Shown: positions 7,429-14,500 of the stretch, one piece after another
Numbering within the stretch: the stretch's first letter is position 1
How the letters are laid out: each line of letters begins with the position of its first letter
From: Glandiceps talaboti
Lineage: Eukaryota > Hemichordata > Enteropneusta > Spengelidae
NCBI RefSeq assembly: GCF_964340395.1
Contig: NC_135554.1
Span: forward strand, 25,923,592 to 25,938,091
Length of the DNA stretch: 14,500 bases
Direction: 5' to 3'
Position numbers and translations under genes: made by a program
Notes under the pieces: model-generated
Told to the model about the DNA's origin: nothing
Seen by the model: the letters and a program-made list of their open reading frames with translations, nothing else
The model's database searches: none

Positions 7429-8000
7429 CTGGCAAGTTTCATATTAATCCCTCAATACATTTTTTTAGCCTAGAGATTAGTCAATCTGACATGACATACT
7501 GCTTGCATGTTCTGGTAAACAACATTTTCAAACACTACAGCCAAATCTCCGGGCTAGGTTTTTTTATAAACATTTGCAACAATAGTATAATATGTTTACC
7601 TTGGTATGTTTTCTGTGGATTTGTTTACACTGGAGATCCACATAGTCCAGGGCTGCTAGACACCGTTCTGTCATGATGATATGTGTTGTTGTCTTCAAAT
7701 CAACTCTAGTGGTCTGATTTATACTACCTAAAGACTGGTAATTGGTCAGTGGGACATCATTATTTTCATTCTAAACATAGTCAGCAATCTTCATCTACAA
7801 AAACCTGAAATCAGAAAGTATGAAATGAGTAAAAATTTAGTCAAAATATGAGACATTCTGTTAAATTGCAAGCAGGAATGAAAGGAGATTATATGGACTA
7901 TTTGACAGGAAAATACTCAATTTGATAGATACGTAATAAACAAAATGTGCATCTTTTCTCTCTTCAAAATAATAGTAACAACTACAGTATTGTAAAACTG
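7429..8000. other. non-coding stretch with one diverged repeat copy
   Basis: ATGTTCTGGTAAACAACATTTTCAAAC at about 7508-7535 resembles the unit of the 3528-3732 array (ATGTTCTGGTGAAAGACATTTTCAACC), so a diverged dispersed copy of that sequence lies here. A 61-codon + frame over it is not recognisable. Otherwise A/T-rich with no signal. Confidence 0.45.
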
Positions 8001-8276
8001 TCATCTCATCACCAATACTACTAGTCTCCGTACACCTAGCCTGGAGACTTGTCCTATTGATAATATCTCACAAAGCTCTCCACCATTCACCAATAAATTC
8101 TCTACGATGGAATAGAGAGCTTCTTGAGAGACTACTATACATCACTAAAGGCAGCCATACTGCAATCAGGAACTCATTCCCAGAACATGTTATTGTAGTG
8201 TCTTTAAATGAAGGAAAACTGCTGTGACGTCCATGTTTGTTACGAATCCATGTAAACACTAATTCTGTTAACAGAC
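8001..8276 (-). other. overlapping open frames on minus strand, unresolved
   Basis: Two minus frames are open here. One runs from an AG near 8277 to TGA at 8068 (ending EFIGEWWRAL). The other runs from about 8138 to TGA at 8001 and contains SQEALYSIVENLLVNGGELC. Both look more protein-like than neighbouring DNA, but neither has a clean acceptor and donor pair; the second has possible acceptors at the AGs near 8130-8135 and a GTGAGA donor near 8071. No family is recognisable. I leave it as a candidate coding region rather than a gene. Confidence 0.2.
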
Positions 8277-9393
8277 TCTTTTAGATACAATGCCTGGTGA
8301 AACACAAACTTGAACACGACTTGACGTACATTATAGTATTCTGTATTATAGTGTTACATTTATAATTACATAACACATACAATACATTGATTATGCCTGG
8401 AGTAATAATTAACAATGCTATCTGGATGTTTCTATTATATCTTTATTTTAAATCTAATCATTGTCATGGCAACCACAAGGCACAGTCCAAGAAAATCTTG
8501 TTTTTAGAGAATAATAGACTTTGACAAAAAAACTAAGGACTGATGTATATTAATTTTCAAATCTAAATATATTGTATTATTACTTTTAATGTAAAATAAA
8601 CACTATGTATATCTTATCAGAAATCTGTTTTCTGTTGTCATAGCAACTATTCCTCAGCTGATTACATAATTGTACAGAATTTGCATACTAAACATACAGA
8701 TGAATTCCATACCTGTTACAAAGTATTATTACCTTAGTAAATCAAGCTAATATTTTGAAATGGAATATTAATATCAGCAAGAAAATGTGAAATTATATTT
8801 TGATGTTTTGTTAATATCAATACAATGAAAATTTACTTTAATACAAAGTATTGTATTTTGAAGTGATTCACGAAAATGCTGGGCTTTTTATGTCTGCACT
8901 ATGAGCTATGAGGATAATATAGAAGATAATATAAAAATAATGAAGAAGTTAGACACTAGAGGGCGCCCTTCACCACATCTTCACCTCAAAATTCTTTCAA
9001 ATGTTGAGGTCTGGATATATATACATTCAGTGAATTACAATTTCACAACTTAAGTGCCCTTCAAAGATGTATAAGATTATATTGAGAATTAAAAAACACA
9101 AAAATGATCAAATTACATTGGTGTTGACATTAATTTCACGATTCATTTGGGTTATCAATTTGGCAAATTTTTAAAGATAAAAACACTCATTTTAACCAGT
9201 TATAAAATAGATTTACTTGTCAGCAAATTGTTAATTTATGAGATGTTGAAGTTGATTGCAAGGATGTAGGTTTTGATTATTTGATGACGATACAAGCTTT
9301 CAGGCAAAAAATATTGACAAATAGTTCCAGTCACAGCTTCTGAGAGGTTGAACCAAGTTTTGAACTCATTCTTTTCTTCTTCTTTTTTTTTGT
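8277..9393. other. non-coding stretch
   Basis: Strongly A/T-rich. Contains a short hairpin AATACAA-agta-TTGTATT (8840-8857) and a small G/C island TAGAGGGCGCCCTT with the perfect palindrome AGGGCGCCCT near 8958-8967. No gene. Confidence 0.5.
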
Positions 9394-9411
9394 GGGGGGG
9401 GGGGGGGGGGG
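9394..9411 (+). repeat. poly-G run of 18
   Basis: Eighteen consecutive G, preceded by a T/C-rich stretch (9370-9391) and followed by CTGCAGGCC. The run can form a G-quadruplex. Its exact length is likely to vary between individuals and to be uncertain in sequencing. Confidence 0.95.
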
Positions 9412-9549
9412 CTGCAGGCCTCAAGATGGTGTACATTATACCCGAAAATGACAACAAACAAATAGACAAGGACCATTTTTACAGCAGTGATGCATGTAGA
9501 CAGATAAATCAATAACACAAAACTTTAAGACTTTCAACACAAGTCTTAC

Positions 9550-9641
9550 CCTGAAGACATCTTAAATCTTTTGTCAATCATTACAACATGGTAATCACAC
9601 CTTGTTTGCTCTACTATTGGTTTGTATTCATATCCAGTCAT
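9550..9641 (-). CDS. possible exon starting at ATG (low confidence)
   Basis: The minus strand is open from ATG for 30 codons plus two bases to TTCAGG|GTAAGA, a good splice donor; without splicing TAA follows at once. The peptide begins MTGYEYKPIVEQTRCDYHVV and ends MIDKRFKMSS, with balanced composition. It could be a first coding exon. Alternatively an acceptor at ACAAG|G would make it a 55-base internal exon whose phase fits the candidates at 13161 and 7378. The + strand is also open here (about 9555-9719), which weakens the case. I do not recognise a family. Confidence 0.25.
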
Positions 9642-10253
9642 GTAGAAATATCACTTCCATTGTGTGTGTATTCCCCAGTGATTCAAACCCCTGCTGTAGT
9701 CCCAACATGGATGTGTTAGACTCACTATAAATACATCCATGGTCCACCCAAAGTCAATATTGATATACCTAACTACATACATCCTTACTTCCACGATTAC
9801 ATTGTATCACCTGTTGTTATGGAAACCATGGTGAAGTGGTAAATATATTTGTTGTGTTTTTAAAAGCTTCTCACTCAGTAAATCAAGTTGACAGATTAGT
9901 CTAAAACTGTTTTTTTTCCTTCTTTTTTTAATGGCCATAATATTTCATATTTCATACCGTACATCAAATAGTCTATCATGTGGCACATGGCTTGCCCTTG
10001 TTCATGAAACTCACAATATGCAATCCACTATCCTTTATCATTGAATATAATCAATAATTCATAAAGATCATAAAACTAAGCGTTTATGTTTTTTTTCAAC
10101 AATTGTTTTATTGGACTTTGGTTGATCTTACCATGGACATATTTTAAGAGTGAATTGTTTACAATGTCACCAATGACATCATATAAATGAACCATGAATT
10201 GATTGGAAATGATCTTTTCGGAATCTTTAAATTAGTGTCACAACCCCCTATGC
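9642..10253. other. non-coding stretch
   Basis: A/T-rich with runs of T (9910, 9924, 10089). No gene, RNA or repeat that I can support. Confidence 0.5.
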
Positions 10254-10316
10254 TAGGGTTTATCTGTTGGGTTTGAATCTTGAGTTTTTCAAATTCAAAC
10301 CCAATGGATAGCCTCT
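10254..10316. mobile_element. second, diverged copy of the foldback element
   Basis: TTGGGTTTGAAT (10267-10278) pairs perfectly with ATTCAAACCCAA (10293-10304). The pairing extends outward imperfectly, GGTTTATCTG against the complement of TGGATAGCC. The right arm, ATTCAAACCCAATGGATAGCCTC, matches the right arm at 6079-6100 (ATTCAAAGCCATGGATAGCCTC) with few changes. I see no clear flanking duplication here. Confidence 0.55.
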
Positions 10317-10396
10317 ATAGATGTAGACTACACTACCCCAATATATTATAGAAAAAAGAAATGTAAACTTCTGTACATGATAAAATTGTTAAAAAG

Positions 10397-10447
10397 AAAA
10401 AAAAAAAAAAAAGTGCATTGTGTGTGGGGTGGGGTGGGGGAAGGGGG
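10397..10447 (+). repeat. poly-A run followed by a G-quadruplex-type tract
   Basis: A run of 16 A (10397-10412) is followed by GTGCATTGTGTG and then four G runs (10426-10429, 10431-10434, 10436-10440, 10443-10447) with loops of one, one and two bases. That is a strong G-quadruplex pattern on the + strand. Confidence 0.9.
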
Positions 10448-10684
10448 TTGTTATAGGTTGTTATGCAGTCAAGTATAAAAAAAAATTGTTTTTAGGTGTA
10501 TTAATATGAAATGATATAACAAAATTGGAACAGTAATTCATTTTAATATTTTATGATATACAAATACTACAAATAGTTGTTATTTTTACATATTTCATTT
10601 CCCACTGTAGTGATAAAACAAATTTATTATACTTTACCCCTTCACTCCTTCTAATCTCCTTAGTGGCTGCTAGAATGCAATGTT

Positions 10685-11040
10685 TTAAAGTGGCCATATG
10701 GATGAGAATTTGGTATTTATTTTGGATTTTTATTTGATAAAACAGCTTCACTATGTTTTTCTACTTGAAAAAATAATGTGAAATAACATATACCAAGTCC
10801 ATGTTTACAACTAAATAAACTGCAAACACTAAAAATGTGCAAAATGTTTGTTATCATACGTACAATAACAAACTTTTTTTTTACACTTTTTCCATCTTTT
10901 TGCAATGTATTGAGATATGAACATGGACTTGGTATATGTTCTTTCGCTTTATTTTTTACAGTAGAAAAACATAGTGAAGCTGTTTTAGCAAATAAAAATC
11001 CAAAATAAATACCAAATTCTCATCCGTATGGCCACTTTAA
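10685..11040. mobile_element. 356-bp palindromic element with TTAA ends (MITE-like)
   Basis: The sequence begins TTAAAGTGGCCATATGGATG and ends with its near-perfect reverse complement, CATCCGTATGGCCACTTTAA. The arms pair over about 130 bases (10685-10816 with 10913-11040) with only scattered differences, for example TATTTGATAAAACAGC against TATTTGCTAAAACAGC. The middle is also folded: GTTTGTTAT (10846-10854) pairs with ATAACAAAC (10865-10873). The whole element is therefore one palindrome centred near 10860. TTAA at both ends fits the target site of piggyBac-type transposases, although TTAA here is part of the palindrome. Two minus-strand frames of 66 and 62 codons overlap it and are products of its A/T content. 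It has no transposase. Confidence 0.85.
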
Positions 11041-12783
11041 TGTTAGAAATGTTGGATTTCCTGATTTATGGCAGTTCAATGCCTGTCATAATTTTGTATG
11101 ATTTGAATTAGTAATATTCAGTTTTTGTCAGGCATCTGTTATTAACTTCTCTGACAGAAAATTTAAAAGTTAGCATGCATTGCATCATGGATTGCATTAT
11201 TCAGACAGAGTATACAGAATCTAATTATCAAACTTTAGATCTGGTGAAGATGGATATCTGAAGTAATTTTACGGTATTTTGGGGTTGCTTTTGTTTTTTG
11301 ACTGATCATACGTCTTCAAAAAAGATAACACGACAATTTGTTGAAATTTTACAATATTGGAATTGACAGAGGAAGGAAATCTGGTAAACCATTAATTCAG
11401 TTGGTGTTCACAAATTTATTTGATAGACAACATCAGGAAATGCCACGATGGAACACTCAGTAGAAAGAATTGATGGAAATACTGCAAAAAATATACAATA
11501 CAAAATAGCAAGGGTATAAAAACACGTACAAACAAAATTAGTGGTAAACCTGTAAACAAATTCTGATTGTTTGAAAATTATTTTAAAATGTTGAGTTAGA
11601 CTGGTTTAATAGATAAATACCTAATCCAATTACTAGGATTTCTATTTCAAACAACAAAAGATATTCGTAGTAGTATTCTTACATTATTAAAGTAAATTAT
11701 AGTCATGGTTAGATTTGAATAGACCTTTTGGTGATCCCAATGGTGAAGCAAATTGATTTAACTACCCAACCATAAAAATGTGTGGCAGGAACTCAAACAC
11801 ATCTTTTCAATACTTTTTATGTACATCTGTATTAAGACTTACAGATTGTGAAACTTTCTGAACAGTGCAGTCGTTATTATGACATATTGTAAATTCTAAT
11901 TTAGTTGACACTGTTCACTTATTTTTATGACATGGACAATTATTGATGAGAGTTTAATGAAAGGTTTATGTAAGCATTGATAGCAAGGTAGCCATATTGA
12001 TTTTAACCATTTCAATACCTTTATTCACAGAGTTGAGCCGATAGGTGTATGTTTGACTTGGTGAATACCATAAATGGTATGTTTGCTCTGTCAATGATTG
12101 GAATCTTAGCCTCAAGTAACCCTCCCATAGCTGCAGGCTTTTTTCATTGACTTTTTTGTTATTCCTCTGTAGCTACCTTCTTTTCAGACTGTAGTTAAGA
12201 AATAAAAATACTTGTTGGACATTGGCCAAAGGCAGCCATATTGTGCACGCACGCACACACAAACCAATGACATCATTACAAGGACTATAAAATACAATAG
12301 TTTTTTCAAAGGTGATGTCAAAACCATCAAGAGAAGGACAAATCTTGGCTAATAGATGATAATTTTATTACTAAATGATATGTAGATGGAAATTTGAGAA
12401 AGAAGTACAGGACAAGAATGAACAGGTTGGTTTTGTTACCCTGGGGTTGTTACTAATATGTTAAACTTATTTTCACAGTCCTCCAGCAATAAATGCAGAA
12501 CAGTGCTTCCCAAAATAGTTTTTGCTTAACTGTTTTTAGTGGCAATACTGGAAAGATAATACCATTATCATAGACTTTGCAATGTATAAAAGCTGTTTTG
12601 ATAGTGTCAGTATCAGCTAATGTGAGGTCTTTTGATAGTAGTTATGCAGAGGCACACTTCTAAGGAAATCCAAAACCCTTATAAACAAATCTCTCGTTCT
12701 TCTAGTCTTTCTCATAAAAATTATAAATATAACCCTAGAATCTCCCTCCTCATGAGACCCAATACATATTTTGAGACCTACAA
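11041..12783. other. non-coding stretch
   Basis: About 1.7 kb without a gene I can support. It is A/T-rich with only a short CA-type stretch (near 12243-12262). No tandem or inverted repeat of note was seen by eye. Confidence 0.5.
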
Positions 12784-12916
12784 CCCCCCCCCCCCCCCAT
12801 CTACAACCCGACACAGGCCCCTTTTTTGAAGTCTTAGAAAAAATACGGAAAATTAATGAAGGAAATTGCAAAGCAACTAGATCTACACCTCCGCCCACCC
12901 TAACGCCACCCCCAAC
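12784..12916. repeat. poly-C run and C-rich low-complexity patches
   Basis: Fifteen consecutive C at 12784-12798 and a patch with several CCC/CCCC runs at about 12889-12914 (CTCCGCCCACCC, GCCACCCCCAACC). The minus strand can form G-quadruplexes at both. Three open frames of 65 to 100 codons cross this part on both strands; they owe their Pro or Gly/Val content to the C-rich tracts and I do not regard them as genes. Confidence 0.85.
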
Positions 12917-13160
12917 CAAAAGGACAAAGAAAATCTGTTACCAGGTTGTTCAGAGATATATTATTCAATCAACAGAACTGTAAGTTTTTAACTAATTTTC
13001 CCCTCTCTATACCAGGTTCTCTGACCTGGTTCTGAAACCTTACCCTTACTAAAAAAAAACACTTTGTTCACTCAATATTACAACACTGCATCCTCGGCAC
13101 TACAAAGTCCACAAATACAACACACACTAAATAAAGTATTTCACAAGTTTAGATTTTTAC

Positions 13161-13270
13161 CTTCCAACAAATTCTGGAAAACTGACAACCAAAAATTGTT
13201 CTAGTAGTTTATTATTTACCGGTAAAGTAGACAGGTGTTCCTTTGGCAAATAGAAATGATCTTTGGACAA
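13161..13270 (-). CDS. putative internal exon, unknown protein
   Basis: On the minus strand a T-rich tract (tgtttatttgatgtttttag) precedes a 110-base segment ending at GGAAG|GTAAAA. From the first base it is open for 36 codons plus two bases. It begins LSKDHFYLPKEHLSTLPVNN and continues KLLEQFLVVSFPEFVG. Composition is balanced, with several Pro, acidic and aromatic residues, unlike the Lys/Asn/Ile-rich chance frames nearby. The next in-frame codon past the donor is TAA, and a TAG stop lies in the acceptor itself, so the open part coincides with the splice limits. I do not recognise the family. This is the best-bounded internal exon candidate in the window. Confidence 0.4.
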
Positions 13271-14151
13271 CTAAAAACATCAAATAAACACAAGTCAATA
13301 CATTTAATCCTGCATTACTCTTTGAGTCTTCTATCAGAATATTTATCACGATAATTTCTACTTATTGTTGTGAATTTTTCAGTTGTTAATCGTCCACTAG
13401 GACACAGGTACATAAGGAAATTCATCTTTCAAACTCTATTGATTTTCACAGTATGTTTTTTTTTCTGTTGGTTCTGCCATGCAACTGTAACTAGATGTAC
13501 TGATAGGTTAACATTGTTGTAGCTGTCAGAAGTCAAGACCTGAGTATACACCTAACAGCTGCAGTCTATATCAAATTGCACATCACGATCTCACTGGAAT
13601 TCTTTCAAAGATCTTATTTGCAATGCACTTGTTGTTTAAAGTTTGAAATTCCTACACATTTTCAGAGTTGTTGAAAATGTTCTTTACGTGTCTAGAATTA
13701 TTTCACAATCATAAAATTTTTCTGATTGTTTTACCAAAACACAATTTCATTAGTGAAATCTTCCTGAGTTCCCAGGTTTCTTTCTGGAGTTCCTCACCAA
13801 AATAGTGTAGTGTGTATAAGTTCTAGGAAAGTTTTACTAGATTCCCCTCCTCTGGTATTAGAATTTCCAAACCTTAGCAAATGCACTGATGTAAACAAAA
13901 ATCAACTTAACATTATTGGAAGTATTACACTTTGTCCAAGTCAGTAAATTTCAAGTCTGAGACGTACAAAATGACTGAAGGCAAGGATTGAAGCAGTCTG
14001 AGTACTTACAAAATGATATTGTCTTTCCTAACATGTTTGCATATAGTTACATAAAGCTAAAACAATGTTTGAATGAAACATTTCAAACTGTGTAATTGTG
14101 TTGTTGTATATCAAAAACAAAGACTTAGCTATGTCTGTCTCCATCTAACAG
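13271..14151. other. non-coding stretch
   Basis: A/T-rich with stops in all frames. Nothing that I can name; if the exon at 13161 is real, this is its upstream intron. Confidence 0.45.
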
Positions 14152-14184
14152 ACTTCAGTCTTTTGTGGCAAAAGCTTTGTCAAA
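14152..14184 (+). CDS. possible 33-base micro-exon (low confidence)
   Basis: A pyrimidine-rich acceptor (gtctgtctccatctaacag) and a consensus donor (CAAA|GTAAGTAT) enclose 33 bases that are open in all three frames, so the frame cannot be decided (TSVFCGKSFVK is one). The splice signals are among the best in the window, but the segment is too short for coding evidence. Confidence 0.18.
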
Positions 14185-14500
14185 GTAAGTATAACAACCT
14201 AGGGGAAGTTTTTTATACAGAGACAACTTAATTCTAGATTGGTGGGGAGAGTCACCAGTTAGGTTTTATTCCAGCAATATCTACATTTATATATCAAAAC
14301 ATTTTTTATTTTGATGTGAATTATAGTATGTTAGAAGTGTTACCCATAGTGAAACAACATCACCCTTAGATGCTATGTGCTACAGTTGTAACTTGTAAAG
14401 TAAATAAATCATTTTGTGTGTCCCCAATCCAGTGAAGCAAATAAATAAAGGTTAGAGGTAGTCTGCTTACGTGTGGAACATTAGCAAGTTGAACAATCTT
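14185..14500. other. non-coding stretch
   Basis: A/T-rich. Contains AAATAAATAAAGG near 14440 but no coding sequence before it. Nothing else seen. Confidence 0.5.

Noticed and set aside
9676-9695. GGGTTTGAATC on the minus strand, similar to a tRNA T-arm or B box
   Set aside because: The flanking bases do not form a T stem and no A box or cloverleaf is present, so neither a tRNA nor a clear SINE can be called.
10551-10905. Two minus-strand frames over the palindromic element
   Set aside because: They lie in or run into the non-coding palindrome; no transposase or other known motif is present.
12617-12983. Three overlapping frames of 65-100 codons on both strands
   Set aside because: They pass through the poly-C and C-rich patches, which give Pro-rich or Gly/Val-rich translations; they overlap each other and have no known similarity.

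Overview
This window looks like non-coding nuclear DNA from an animal. By eye it is about one-third G+C. It has no long open frames, many A/T homopolymer runs, several minisatellites and foldback repeats, and short open stretches bounded by GT/AG splice-like signals. There is no operon structure, no ribosome binding sites and no rRNA or tRNA. The mix of tandem arrays, palindromic TTAA-ended elements and poly-G/poly-C runs is what I would expect of a marine invertebrate such as a mollusc, but that assignment is a guess.

Layout. Positions 1-1122 hold nothing firm. Positions 1123-2125 are a minisatellite: one inverted copy and 15 direct copies of a 59-bp unit, so the array starts with a large hairpin. 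Next come a C-rich tract (3320-3350), a degenerate 45-61 bp tandem repeat ending in a perfect hairpin (3528-3732) and a small degenerate repeat (4023-4154). Around 4274-4453 a TATA box, an 80-base leader without ATG, a first ATG and a splice donor look like the 5' end of a + strand gene. On the minus strand, 5720-5909 looks like a terminal exon: branch point, AG, 37 codons, stop and AATAAA. Its C-terminus resembles the last strand of a CUB domain. A 79-bp foldback element flanked by 9-bp direct repeats lies at 6018-6114 and has a diverged relative at 10254-10316. A 53-bp repeat in four copies occupies 7039-7246. A poly-G run (9394-9411), a poly-A/G-quadruplex tract (10397-10447), a 356-bp almost fully palindromic element (10685-11040) and C-rich tracts (12784-12916) follow. 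A well-bounded possible minus-strand exon is at 13161-13270.

How the pieces fit. If the exon candidates are real, the window covers the start of a + strand gene and the 3' part of a minus-strand gene with small exons in large repeat-filled introns. Several minus candidates have compatible splice phases, but I selected them by eye, and pseudo-exons are common in sequence of this kind. The repeats are the firm results; the exons are hypotheses that transcript data would settle.
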